Shown here piece after piece: positions 53,420 to 62,321 of a DNA stretch of 64,000 nt (its first letter is position 1; each line of letters starts with the position of its first letter). Origin of the DNA: Clostridium sp. Marseille-P2415 (lineage in GTDB: Bacteria; Bacillota; Clostridia; Lachnospirales; Lachnospiraceae); contig NZ_LT732525.1 in NCBI RefSeq assembly GCF_900155545.1, positions 731,260 through 795,259 on the forward strand, in the 5' to 3' direction. The notes under the pieces are model-generated. The model saw nothing but the letters and a program-made list of their open reading frames with translations, was not told the DNA's origin and searched no databases. The translations under genes were made by a program, and so were the position numbers.

Positions 53420-54573
53420 AGCTTTGCCTCCCCGATTGCCGTCCGCAAATCTCTGGCAAGGTCTTTCTCATTTTCAATGCCCACGGAAAGACGGATAAGA
53501 CCATCCGTAATGCCGACTTTTTCACGAATCTCCTTCGGAATGGAAGCGTGCGTCATACTGGCCGGATGGCATACAAGAGACTCTACGCCCCCCAGACTTT
53601 CGGCCAGTGCAATGAGTCTGAGCCCTTCAAAAAACCGGTTGATGTCATATCCTTCTTTCAGTTCAAATGAAATCATTGCTCCGCCATTTTTTGCCTGCTT
53701 CCTGTTGATATCATATCCCTGCGAATCCGGAAGCCCGGGATAATACACGGTCTTGACCGCTTCGTGCTTTTGAAGCAGTTCTGCAAGCTCCAGAGCGTTT
53801 TCCACATGCCGGTCCATTCTGACCCCCAGAGTTTTTATGCTTCGGATCAGAAGAAAAGTATCGAATGGCTGAAGCACTCCCCCCGTTGCATTCTGTATAA
53901 AATGGAGCTTTTCTGCAAGCTCCTTTGTCTTCACCACAACAAGGCCGGCAATGATGTCGCTATGGCCTCCGAGATACTTTGTGGCCGAATGAATCACAAT
54001 GTCCGCACCAAGCTCCAATGGGCGTTGGATATAAGGTGTCATAAAGGTATTGTCCACAATAAGCAATACCCCTCTGCTTTTTGCAAGCTCAGCCACAGCC
54101 CGAATGTCCGTTATCGTCAAAAGCGGATTTGCCGGACTCTCAATCAGGACCGCTTTTACATCCGGTGTAAGAGCTTCTGAGAGTGCGGATAAGTCTGTCG
54201 TATCGGCGATCGTATACCGGAATCCGAATTTTTTGAATACCTTATCCAGGACCCGGAAGGTACCGCCGTAGACGTTGCTTGACAGAACGACCCTGTCACC
54301 GTTTTCAAAAAGGCTGAGTACCGCAGTGACCGCCGCCATACCGGAAGCAAAAGCAAAGCCTGAGACTCCGCCTTCCAATTCGGCGATCAGTGATTCCATC
54401 GCCTCTCTTGTCGGATTACCCGTTCGGGAATATTCATATCCTCTGTGTTTTCCCAATCCATCCTGCTTATAGGTTGATGTCTGGTACACCGGAGTATTCA
54501 CCGCACCTGTGCGTTCATCCCCATAAATGCCGCCATGAATCAAAGCGGATTCGATATACTCATAGTTTTTCAA
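53416..54573 (-). CDS. mccB: Cystathionine gamma-lyase/synthase-family PLP enzyme
   Basis: 385 aa Cys/Met-metabolism PLP enzyme; likely cleaves cystathionine to cysteine, completing reverse transsulfuration with mccA. VNTPVYQTSTYKQDG, substrate-site YEYSRTGNPTR, PLP Lys in HSATKYLGGHSD and C-terminal LIRLSVGIE are seen. The conserved N-terminus begins at TTG 54573, which has AAGGAGG 9 nt upstream; the longer frame from an ATG at 54645 has no support. Confidence 0.9.
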   Translation of the reverse strand: MKNYEYIESALIHGGIYGDERTGAVNTPVYQTSTYKQDGLGKHRGYEYSRTGNPTREAMESLIAELEGGVSGFAFASGMAAVTAVLSLFENGDRVVLSSNVYGGTFRVLDKVFKKFGFRYTIADTTDLSALSEALTPDVKAVLIESPANPLLTITDIRAVAELAKSRGVLLIVDNTFMTPYIQRPLELGADIVIHSATKYLGGHSDIIAGLVVVKTKELAEKLHFIQNATGGVLQPFDTFLLIRSIKTLGVRMDRHVENALELAELLQKHEAVKTVYYPGLPDSQGYDINRKQAKNGGAMISFELKEGYDINRFFEGLRLIALAESLGGVESLVCHPASMTHASIPKEIREKVGITDGLIRLSVGIENEKDLARDLRTAIGEAKL

Positions 54574-54711
54574 AATAATAAGCCTCCTTTTTGGAAATGA
54601 TAATCTAGACTGCCTTACTCTCCTTCCGGCATTTCGCCCGTTCATTACATAGTAAATTTATATGTATTATATGTATTAGTATTCCGCCTGTCAATTAATA
54701 ATAGAACAAAA

Positions 54712-54752
54712 ATTGCAGTTATGGAACAGCATTTCTGTTCTATAACTGCAAT
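54712..54752 (-). terminator. Terminator of the C39-like peptidase gene
   Basis: 18-bp stem with one wobble (54735-54752 with 54712-54729), 5-nt loop, then TTTTTGTTC on the minus strand. Confidence 0.8.
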
Positions 54753-54806
54753 TGGGGTAATTGGCGGTACTCTCTTTTTTTTAATAAATCTGCAGGCAAT
54801 CATGCA

Positions 54807-55427
54807 TCAGATAAAGTATTCGATTGTATCCGCCGGCTTTTTCTGTGTCTCTGTGTTATAAATTATGATCGCCTCTCTTGTTTCCCCGGGTCCAAGGGCA
54901 TAAGGGCCTTTTCCCGTGTTGTTAAGCATTTCCCAGGGTACGCACCGGTTCATGCTGTAAGGCATGTCTGTAATCAGCTCCAGTTCTTTTTGCTTAAAAG
55001 GCTTTTTTCTGAAATAAGGATCAAACATGTAAACGCGCTGATGACCGGCTCCTGTCAGCAGTACATAATGCCAGCAGCCATACATAACGCGAACCGCCAC
55101 AACCCCGTCCTGCTGCAATGCATACATAACCTTGCTGTTTTCCCCGATATACACCTCTTCCCCGGTCAGGTACTCACTATGGACAGGAAACTTTTTCATC
55201 TTGCCAAATTGGTTGAGCCAGTTGCTTAAAAACATCATAGCCATTCGTGAGGTCCCATTTTTTCCAAACTCCCCCTTCGCATTATAGGAGTCAAGACAAA
55301 AAAGCATAATATGTTTTATAATATCGGGCGGAATCTGCTCCCGTCGGAACAAATAACTCATTGCATTTAGCAATGTAGTCGGGCCGCAGTCATATTCCGT
55401 AATTTGATAATTCAGCGGGTTCTTCAT
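54807..55427 (-). CDS. C39-like cysteine peptidase (stand-alone)
   Basis: 206 aa. Papain-like C39 signatures: Cys in ITEYDCGPTTLLNAMSY (C14), His in GCWHYVLLTGAG, Asp in YMFDPYF. No signal peptide, ABC domain or membrane segment, unlike the C39-ABC bacteriocin exporters. Could process a peptide in the cytosol or be a transglutaminase-like enzyme; no precursor gene is adjacent. GGAAG before the ATG. Confidence 0.78.
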   Translation of the reverse strand: MKNPLNYQITEYDCGPTTLLNAMSYLFRREQIPPDIIKHIMLFCLDSYNAKGEFGKNGTSRMAMMFLSNWLNQFGKMKKFPVHSEYLTGEEVYIGENSKVMYALQQDGVVAVRVMYGCWHYVLLTGAGHQRVYMFDPYFRKKPFKQKELELITDMPYSMNRCVPWEMLNNTGKGPYALGPGETREAIIIYNTETQKKPADTIEYFI

Positions 55428-55577
55428 GTTGTATTCACTTCCTTATCCAATAGCATTTTTACCGGATTACTTACCTCCATGACTCCAATCCACATTAAGG
55501 CTCTTCATCACATTTTTCTTAACAGCTTACACCTGTATTATTTCTTATAAGCATTATTTATATCATTCCAATTACTA

Positions 55578-56570
55578 CTAATATCGTCTCATTCCGTTCA
55601 GTAATTCTGCAAATACAGACAAGCTTTTTATTCTTCTAAGCTTAATCCCACATAATTTACAAATCTGTTTAAGCGTTGCTTCAACGAGCACATTACTGAC
55701 TCGTATTTCCTTCGGTGCGCCATATGTAAAAATAAAACCAATAATTTCCTTTGCAAGATTCACATTTGCGTCATCATCTGGTTCTATCATATCAGCCTTC
55801 AATATCATGCCGTTTAATGAATCTCCCAGAAGGCATAACCGGGGGTTAGCTGGCCGGCCATATTTTTTATCATCAACGGATACTCCCAAGTAAGCAATAT
55901 CCGCTTCTAACACAAACTTGCTTTTCTTCACTTTACAAAGTTCCTGCATCAATTTTTCATCTGTCAGAACAAGATTCTGGTATTGGTACATTGTAAACGG
56001 AAGTTCTCGTTCGCAGCCAGCCCATCGCCTGGTATTCAGATCATAAGAAAAGAGATACATATTCCCATGTTCAAAATCAATTGTAAGATTATCATGAGAA
56101 TAATATTCCAATGCGTCTTTCAGATATGTCAGATATCGAATCATTCTTTGCACTTCTTCCTGGTCGAAGTTATATGGATAGTAACCCGATTGATAGGACA
56201 TAAAATATAACCACTGATTCTTCCCCCGATACCTATACCCCAGTTCTTTAATAATTGAACGTTGCTTTTCTGATAATTCTTCCCTGTTTCCCCAATAACA
56301 GGAAAGATTATTCTGACTGAACATAGCATATTCAACAGAAATGTTCAGCCTCTCCTGCATTGTCAACATTAAAAAATCATTCAAACCCTCATACCCTTCA
56401 TATATAGAAAGTCCATAACAGTCCCCGCCTCTGCCAAGTGTACTAATAAATACTGTATCTTCCTCTTCACCTTCCTGGATTCCAATAATATCCACATCCC
56501 AGAAATTCTCCCATGGCTCTAACTCTTTGATTCTTGTTGCCAGTTCATACAGTTTCTTCCATTCATTCAT
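55578..56570 (-). CDS. Hypothetical protein (possibly DUF6930/DUF7309 type)
   Basis: 330 aa, cytosolic, aromatic-rich (FISTLGRGGDCYGLSIYEGYEG, MSYQSGYYPYNFDQEEVQRM). The arrangement recalls the DUF6930/DUF7309 proteins of Firmicutes; this is from memory and weak. ATG 56570 follows AAGGA by 7 nt. Third gene of a small minus-strand run with the two short genes upstream. Confidence 0.65.
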   Translation of the reverse strand: MNEWKKLYELATRIKELEPWENFWDVDIIGIQEGEEEDTVFISTLGRGGDCYGLSIYEGYEGLNDFLMLTMQERLNISVEYAMFSQNNLSCYWGNREELSEKQRSIIKELGYRYRGKNQWLYFMSYQSGYYPYNFDQEEVQRMIRYLTYLKDALEYYSHDNLTIDFEHGNMYLFSYDLNTRRWAGCERELPFTMYQYQNLVLTDEKLMQELCKVKKSKFVLEADIAYLGVSVDDKKYGRPANPRLCLLGDSLNGMILKADMIEPDDDANVNLAKEIIGFIFTYGAPKEIRVSNVLVEATLKQICKLCGIKLRRIKSLSVFAELLNGMRRY

Positions 56571-56602
56571 TGTTGCGTCCTTCCTCATATTTCACTATCC
56601 TT

Positions 56603-56776
56603 TCATCTAAACGGCAGAATTTCTTCACGCTCTTCTGTTTCACTATTACCAAGTTCTTCCCATGTCAGTCCATATGGAAATCCTCCTTCTGTATATCCGG
56701 CGATAAACGCAAAAGTATTGTCTGATTCTATTGTTTTCTCCATCTCCCGTTTATCTTTTTTTCGTCTTAAATCCAT
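56603..56776 (-). CDS. Small hypothetical protein with FIAGYTEGGFPYGLTWEE motif
   Basis: About 57 aa. The core FIAGYTEGGFPYGLTWEELG resembles small conserved proteins of Firmicutes with the FIAGYT.GG.PYG.TWEE signature; function unknown. Start uncertain: ATG 56776 overlaps the upstream gene by 26 nt, ATG 56743 touches a GGGAG site. Codon pattern supports coding. Confidence 0.55.
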   Translation of the reverse strand: MDLRRKKDKREMEKTIESDNTFAFIAGYTEGGFPYGLTWEELGNSETEEREEILPFR

Positions 56777-57263
56777 ATTGTTTTTTGAGCCTTTCCCATA
56801 TCTCACATGAAACCGGGCAGATCCATAAAGCCTCCACCATTGATAACAAACTCCACAATCGTTCCGGCTTATTTGTATATGGATACTCTTTGCAATTTTC
56901 CGGCCTGTAATCCCCTAATAAACAGGAACCGTCTTCCTGTAAAAAATCACAAGGCTTATGCTTTGTGATGTACTGAATTTCTAAATCATCTAGTTTCAAG
57001 TATTTTTCTACGAATTCATCTTTTGATATATTCAGAATTTTCGCATCCCGGGCAATATCTGCCTCTGGAATAGAACCATGATACTCCTTACAGCATCTAC
57101 GGCACTGGGAACAGTCATATGACTCAAAAATCTCTTTATGTAATTCTGCAAATTGCTCATCCAGTTTTGTTTCATCTGCATGATTCTTTAAAAAAGCACG
57201 AAATCGTAGATTTTGATTTTCTTTCTTTTTTGCATATTCTTCTACTTCTTCTGGCTTTATCAT
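56751..57263 (-). CDS. YkgJ-family cysteine cluster protein
   Basis: 170 aa. Cys cluster CSQCRRCCKEY (about 56-66) with later Cys in HKPCDFLQEDGSCLLGDYRP, NCKEYPY and WICPVSCE, the Zn/Fe-chelating pattern of YkgJ (UPF0153). Cytosolic, role unknown. ATG preceded by AGGAGAAAAG-like sequence. Confidence 0.87.
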   Translation of the reverse strand: MIKPEEVEEYAKKKENQNLRFRAFLKNHADETKLDEQFAELHKEIFESYDCSQCRRCCKEYHGSIPEADIARDAKILNISKDEFVEKYLKLDDLEIQYITKHKPCDFLQEDGSCLLGDYRPENCKEYPYTNKPERLWSLLSMVEALWICPVSCEIWERLKKQYGFKTKKR

Positions 57264-57366
57264 TCTTTTCTCCTATATGTGCTCAACTACGTATTTTTAA
57301 ACACTTATATCGTAACACAATTTCTATACAATACTATTTTACCACAGCCAGCTGAAAAAATATACC

Positions 57367-57398
57367 AAAAAACCTCCCAGAACAAACGTCCTGAGAGG
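57367..57398 (-). terminator. Terminator of the rplM-rpsI operon
   Basis: Minus strand 11-bp stem with two wobbles (CCTCTCAGGAC / GTTCTGGGAGG), GTTT loop, then TTTTTT. Confidence 0.88.
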
Positions 57399-57437
57399 TC
57401 CTGAATCGATTTGAATTGTAATACGGTGTGCTGAGAA

Positions 57438-57830
57438 TTATCTCTTTGAGAACTGTGGAGCACGACGAGCTGACTTTAAGCCGTACTTCTTTCTTTCTTT
57501 CATTCTCGGATCTCTTGTTAAGAAACCAGCCTTCTTAAGAATCGGACGGTATTCCGCATCTGCCTGAAGCAAAGCTCTTGAGATACCGTGTCTGATCGCA
57601 CCGGCCTGTCCGGTGAATCCACCGCCATGAACGTTAACTAAAACGTCAAACTTATCAACAGTCTCCGTAGCAACCAGTGGCTGACGGACAACAACCTTTA
57701 ATGTCTCAAGACCTAAATACTGGTCAATATCTCTCTTATTGATGGTGATCTTACCTGTACCCGGTACTAAATATACTCTAGCGATAGATTTTTTTCTTCT
57801 ACCTGTTCCGTAAAATTTTGCATTAGCCAT
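57438..57830 (-). CDS. rpsI: 30S ribosomal protein S9
   Basis: 130 aa. [18 protein letters not shown] at the start and the basic C-terminus [16 protein letters not shown], which reaches the ribosomal P site, are diagnostic. 28 nt after rplM, same transcript. Confidence 0.98.
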   Translation of the reverse strand: MANAKFYGTGRRKKSIARVYLVPGTGKITINKRDIDQYLGLETLKVVVRQPLVATETVDKFDVLVNVHGGGFTGQAGAIRHGISRALLQADAEYRPILKKAGFLTRDPRMKERKKYGLKSARRAPQFSKR

Positions 57831-57858
57831 GATAACTTCCTCCTTTCAGCGCCTCTGA

Positions 57859-58293
57859 TTAAAATTTGAACTCTAAAACTTCTGGTTTCTGAGCAGCATG
57901 GTCATGTTCCGCACCAGCATATACGTGAAGTTTCGTTATCATGCTTCTTCCTAAAGGTCCCTTTGGAAGCATACCCTTAACCGCTAATTCGATTACTTTC
58001 TCAGGCTTTTTCGCCATCATTTCTCTTAAAGTTGTTTCCTTCATACCGCCAACATATTCAGAATGGCTGTAGTAAATCTTCTGATCTAATTTTTTACCGG
58101 TTACGGAAACCTTATCTGCATTTACAACGATTACATAATCGCCGCAATCCATATGTGGTGTGTAAATCGGTTTGTTCTTACCTCTTAATACTTTAGCTAC
58201 TTCTGAAGCCAAGCGTCCTAATGTATATCCTGTAGCGTCAACTACGTACCATTTTCTTTCAATTGTTGCTGGACTAGCCATAAAAGTCTTCAT
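57859..58293 (-). CDS. rplM: 50S ribosomal protein L13
   Basis: 144 aa, usual length. [20 protein letters not shown] and [20 protein letters not shown] are typical. GGAGG 7 nt before the ATG. Preceded by a long leader from a consensus promoter, so autoregulation by L13 is plausible. Confidence 0.98.
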   Translation of the reverse strand: MKTFMASPATIERKWYVVDATGYTLGRLASEVAKVLRGKNKPIYTPHMDCGDYVIVVNADKVSVTGKKLDQKIYYSHSEYVGGMKETTLREMMAKKPEKVIELAVKGMLPKGPLGRSMITKLHVYAGAEHDHAAQKPEVLEFKF

Positions 58294-58483
58294 TGGACAA
58301 CCTCCTGTAAATTATGGTGTTATTAAGCATAACTATATTATGAAAACAAGTTTTCATAATCGGATGGACGATGCCAGAAAAAGCGGCACCTTTTATGAAA
58401 AGTCAAAAAACAGCTTCTCATAAGTTGTATTACAAAATGCTCACTCCGGGGCTTTGGCTGAACATTTTCGTCTAACGTCACAG
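58294..58483 (-). promoter_or_regulatory. Structured rplM leader, candidate L13-type autoregulatory RNA
   Basis: About 190 nt of untranslated leader. Two hairpins are readable on the minus strand: TATGAGAAG...CTTTTCATA and, nearer the gene, TATGAAAAC-TT-GTTTTCATA. Their arms are similar enough to pair alternatively. Rfam has an L13 leader family in Firmicutes; membership is not tested here. Confidence 0.45.
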
Positions 58484-58489
58484 TTATAC

Positions 58490-58518
58490 ATTATATTACA
58501 TTCTTCCGGGTGTGTCAA
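58490..58518 (-). promoter_or_regulatory. rplM-rpsI promoter, perfect consensus
   Basis: Minus strand TTGACA (58513-58518), 17-nt spacer, TATAAT (58490-58495), just 34 nt past the truA stop. Confidence 0.9.
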
Positions 58519-58551
58519 CCTCTTTTTCCCATAAAAGAAAGGTTTCCCAGC

Positions 58552-59577
58552 CTATTTTTGCACCGCATACCACCCCTGGCTCCCATCATCGGCCTGAAAG
58601 GTATAAAATCCATAAGACTTCCCGGGTATGATACGCCCGGTCTTTTCTTCATCCCTTACATAAACAATCTGAGCACCGTTGCGCACCGCCTGATGGACCA
58701 CCCGGATAAGCAGCCTTTCGAAATCTTCTTCCCGGCACCGGTGAATCTTGAGATACGCTTTTCCCTCAGAAACAATCTTATCCTGAAAGAGGGTATAGTT
58801 CCATTCCTTATTTTCCCCTTGAATCCGTTCCGGAAGCTCGGTTTCATAATCAAGGCTTATCAATGTAAGCCCCTTGGCCGCCGCCTTTGGCCCTGCTGCC
58901 TTCCGGTCCCTGGCATCCAGAATTTCTTCCACATGCGCCGGGGGGTACACCCCCATCCCCACCTTCATCAGGGTCCCTGCAATAATCCGCACCATGTTAT
59001 ATAAAAAACCGCTTCCTTTAATGCGGATTATAATCAAATCCCCGCTCTTTTCGATGTCCAGGCTATAAATGGTCCGCACCGTTTCTTCCGCCTGTCCACG
59101 GGCCGTACAGAAGCTTTTAAAGTCATGTTCCCCTACAAGATATGCCGCCCCCTCCCGCATCCTTTCCACATTCAAAGGAAAATAACAGAAATGGCTGTAA
59201 AGCCGCATGGTAGGCACTTCAATTTTCCGGTTCATAATTTTATATTCATAGGTTTTAACACAGTTTTGCTTTCTCGGATGATAATCCGGAGCCACTTCTC
59301 CGGATTGCAGAATCCGGATATCCTCCGGCAGTCTCTGATTCAGGGCAAAGCATATCTTATCAGCGGGCATCCGGTTCTCTGTATCAAAGACCGCCACATT
59401 TCCCTCAGAGTGAACCCCGGAATCGGTCCTGCTGGCCCCGGTTACTGTTATCGGCTCCCTCAATAAACCGGTCAGAGTTTTATTGAGAACCTCCTCGATG
59501 GTGATTCCGTTTTTCTGAATCTGCCATCCGCAGTAATTGGTACCGTCATAGGCCACAATCATTTTAACCCGTTTCAT
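58552..59577 (-). CDS. truA: tRNA pseudouridine(38-40) synthase TruA with C-terminal extension
   Basis: 341 aa; isomerises U38-U40 in tRNA anticodon stems. Catalytic Asp in ASRTDSGVHSEGNVAVF (about 50-66), AYDGTNYCGWQ at the N-terminus. The core ends near residue 250 (GLTLISLDYE); about 90 further residues with a basic/aromatic mix (FERLLIRVVHQAVRNGAQIV and GKSYGFYTFQADDGSQGWYA) have no counterpart in E. coli TruA. ATG follows GGAGG. Part of the ecf-truA block. Confidence 0.95.
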   Translation of the reverse strand: MKRVKMIVAYDGTNYCGWQIQKNGITIEEVLNKTLTGLLREPITVTGASRTDSGVHSEGNVAVFDTENRMPADKICFALNQRLPEDIRILQSGEVAPDYHPRKQNCVKTYEYKIMNRKIEVPTMRLYSHFCYFPLNVERMREGAAYLVGEHDFKSFCTARGQAEETVRTIYSLDIEKSGDLIIIRIKGSGFLYNMVRIIAGTLMKVGMGVYPPAHVEEILDARDRKAAGPKAAAKGLTLISLDYETELPERIQGENKEWNYTLFQDKIVSEGKAYLKIHRCREEDFERLLIRVVHQAVRNGAQIVYVRDEEKTGRIIPGKSYGFYTFQADDGSQGWYAVQK

Positions 59578-59602
59578 ATATCCTCCTTTTTCATGGGATA
59601 CG

Positions 59603-60403
59603 CTATCCCATCAGGCGAAGCCCTGCGATGGCAGTCAGATAACCCAGAAATACCAGATAGGTGAGCCGGTCCCGTCTTTCATACCGGAGAGGCTTCATTT
59701 TTGTTCTTCCTTCCCCGCCCCGGTAGCATCTGGCCTCCATAGCCATAGCCAGATCCGTGGCGCGGCGGAACGCGGAAATAAATAATGGAACCAGAAGGGG
59801 AATCATGTTCTTTGCCTTCCGGATCAGGTTTCCGGTTTCAAAATCAGCTCCCCTCGCCATCTGGGCCTTCATGATCTTATCGGTTTCCTCCACAAGAATC
59901 GGTATAAACCGCAGAGCAATGGACATCATCATGGATACCTCATGAACCGGTACTCCCACCTTGTTTAAAAAGCCAAGGCTCTTTTCCAGGCCATCGGTCA
60001 GCTGGTTCGGAGTCGTGGTGAGGGTCATAATAGAGGAACCAACGACCAGATAAATGAGCCTGACTCCCATAAATCCCGCCATTTTAACGCCCTCTTTCGT
60101 CATTTTCAAAAATCCAAGCCGGAAAACCGCTTCTCCCGGAGTCAGGAACAGATTAAAGCTGACGCTGATCAATAGCAGAAAAACGATGGCCTTCAACCCA
60201 CGAACCATGAACTTAAAAGGAACATGGCTTAGCCGGATCGCCAAACCTAAGAAAAGGGTAGCTATCAAATACGCCCATATATCGTTTGCAATAAAAAGGG
60301 ATATGATGAAAACCATAGTCCCAAACAGTTTCGTCCGCGGATCCAGCCTGTGTAAAATTGAGTCCACAGGATAGTACTGTCCCAAAGTAATATCTTTCAG
60401 CAT
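59603..60403 (-). CDS. ecfT: ECF transporter transmembrane subunit EcfT
   Basis: 266 aa, about six membrane helices and cytosolic coupling helices with the signature AMAMEARCYRGGEGR (Ala-Arg motif). Forms the shared energising module with EcfA1/EcfA2 for vitamin-binding S subunits encoded elsewhere. 13 nt after ecfA2. Confidence 0.95.
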   Translation of the reverse strand: MLKDITLGQYYPVDSILHRLDPRTKLFGTMVFIISLFIANDIWAYLIATLFLGLAIRLSHVPFKFMVRGLKAIVFLLLISVSFNLFLTPGEAVFRLGFLKMTKEGVKMAGFMGVRLIYLVVGSSIMTLTTTPNQLTDGLEKSLGFLNKVGVPVHEVSMMMSIALRFIPILVEETDKIMKAQMARGADFETGNLIRKAKNMIPLLVPLFISAFRRATDLAMAMEARCYRGGEGRTKMKPLRYERRDRLTYLVFLGYLTAIAGLRLMG

Positions 60404-60416
60404 AATTTCTCCCGAC

Positions 60417-61265
60417 CTATTTCCCCAGAAGCCGTAAAATCTCGTCTCTGGCTTCCTCTATTGTTGTAATATTATTATCAATGGGAACGCCATGCTCCCG
60501 CAGCGTATGGATAACATAAGTAATACGGGGCGCTGCCAGGCCGATGGCTTCCAATTCCTTATAATGCTTGAACACTTCCTTTGGCGTGTCATCAAACACC
60601 TTTTCCCCCTGTTTCATGACCAGGATCCGGTCCACATAACGGGCAATGTCTTCCATGCTGTGGGAAACCAGAATGATGGTCATGTTCCTTTCCCTGTGCA
60701 GCTGTTCGATCTGATCCAAAATCTCGTCCCGTCCCTTAGGGTCTAAGCCTGCAGTGGGTTCGTCCAGGATCAGGACATCCGGCTTCATAGCCAGAACGCC
60801 TGCAATGGCAACCCGGCGCTTCTGGCCCCCGGAGAGCTCAAACGGAGACTGCTTATAAAAACTCTCATCCAGCCCTACCATGGCAAGAGCCTCTTTGGCC
60901 CTGCTTTCAACCTCTTCCCTTGAAAGCCCCTGGTTCTTAGGTCCAAAGCATACATCCGTAAATACATCGATCTCAAAGAGCTGATGCTCCGGATACTGAA
61001 ATACAAGGCCCACATGGCTTCTTAATGCCCGCATATCGTATCCTTCCTCATAAATATTCTTTCCTTTGTAATAGATGGAGCCGCCAGTCGCCTTCAGCAA
61101 TCCGTTTAAATGCTGGATCAGTGTCGATTTTCCGGAACCTGTATGGCCGATAAGTCCCACAAATTCGCCGTCTTCAATTTCCAGGTTCACATCCTTTAAC
61201 GCATGCTGCTCAAAGGCTGTTCCCTGTCCGTAAATATAATTCAAATGCTCTACTTTAATTGCCAT
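60417..61265 (-). CDS. ecfA2: ECF transporter ATPase EcfA2
   Basis: 282 aa. Walker [10 protein letters not shown] (about 39-47), Q-loop [10 protein letters not shown], signature [13 protein letters not shown], Walker [14 protein letters not shown]. Start overlaps the ecfA1 stop; of two adjacent ATGs the second has better spacing from GGAG. Confidence 0.95.
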   Translation of the reverse strand: MAIKVEHLNYIYGQGTAFEQHALKDVNLEIEDGEFVGLIGHTGSGKSTLIQHLNGLLKATGGSIYYKGKNIYEEGYDMRALRSHVGLVFQYPEHQLFEIDVFTDVCFGPKNQGLSREEVESRAKEALAMVGLDESFYKQSPFELSGGQKRRVAIAGVLAMKPDVLILDEPTAGLDPKGRDEILDQIEQLHRERNMTIILVSHSMEDIARYVDRILVMKQGEKVFDDTPKEVFKHYKELEAIGLAAPRITYVIHTLREHGVPIDNNITTIEEARDEILRLLGK

Positions 61266-62160
61266 CATTTACTCCATCTCCCAGAGTCACTTTACCAGGA
61301 AAACGTTCTGCGAACTTTGGAAGCAGATTCTCCATCAACTCTTCCAATGTCAGTATCCCATCCGGCAAGTCTACACCGTTCTTTTGCAGTTCATAAGCCA
61401 GCTCAGTCACCTGGGGAACATCAAGGCGGTATGACTTAAGCTCTTCCACCTTCGAAAAGACTTCCTTCGGGGTGCCATCCATGACCACTTTACCGGCGTC
61501 CATAACAATGACCCGGTCCGCATCTATGACTTCTTCCATATAGTGAGTGATAAGAATCACGGTAATGCCTTCCTTCCGGTTTAATTCCCGCACGGTCTTC
61601 ACAACCTCTTTCCGCCCATTCGGGTCCAGCATGGCCGTAGGTTCATCTAAAACAATGCACTGAGGCCGCATCGCCATGACACCGGCAATGGCAACCCTCT
61701 GCTTCTGTCCCCCGGAAAGCTTATTGGGGGACTTTAGCCGGTACGCTGCCATGCCGACTCCTTCCAGACTCTCGTCCACCCTTTTCCATATCTCCTCCGT
61801 AGGAACTCCCAGATTTTCGGGACCGAATCCTACATCTTCTTCCACGATATTGCCGATGATCTGATTGTCCGGGTTCTGGAAGACCATCCCCGTCCTTTTA
61901 CGCACTTCCCATAAATTCTCTTCTCTGGAGGTATCCAGATCCTGTATCCATACCGTTCCCTCCGTTGGAAGCAGAATCGCATCCAGCTGTTTCGCGAAGG
62001 TAGACTTTCCGGAACCATTGTGCCCCAGGACGGCTACAAACTGCCCTGTCTCAATTTCCACACTAACCCCGTCAATGGCACGCCTTACTTCTTCAATCTT
62101 TTCTTCCTCATCTCTTCTGATATAATCAAATATCAGCTTTGACGTTTTTATTATTCCCAT
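61255..62160 (-). CDS. ecfA1: ECF transporter ATPase EcfA1
   Basis: 301 aa. Walker [11 protein letters not shown]-loop [20 protein letters not shown], signature [13 protein letters not shown], Walker [17 protein letters not shown] 62160 has AAAGGT upstream. In most Firmicutes this gene follows rplQ; here the upstream neighbour is a MATE gene. Confidence 0.95.
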   Translation of the reverse strand: MGIIKTSKLIFDYIRRDEEEKIEEVRRAIDGVSVEIETGQFVAVLGHNGSGKSTFAKQLDAILLPTEGTVWIQDLDTSREENLWEVRKRTGMVFQNPDNQIIGNIVEEDVGFGPENLGVPTEEIWKRVDESLEGVGMAAYRLKSPNKLSGGQKQRVAIAGVMAMRPQCIVLDEPTAMLDPNGRKEVVKTVRELNRKEGITVILITHYMEEVIDADRVIVMDAGKVVMDGTPKEVFSKVEELKSYRLDVPQVTELAYELQKNGVDLPDGILTLEELMENLLPKFAERFPGKVTLGDGVNDGN

Positions 62161-62321
62161 AGCAGACCTTTCTCTGATTATCATACATTCATATGTCACA
62201 TAATTTTAGATGAATATTCCATAACAGTCAAGCATCGATACGAATCTTTTGAAATTTATCCAGCCTTCAAATGTACTTACATATTCAATTGTTTTATATT
62301 GATTAGCGTATCCATTCGGAA

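Noticed and set aside
54574-54806. SAM or T-box riboswitch upstream of mccB
   Set aside because: The only strong hairpin here (54712-54752) fits as terminator of the upstream C39-like gene; no S-box core motifs seen.
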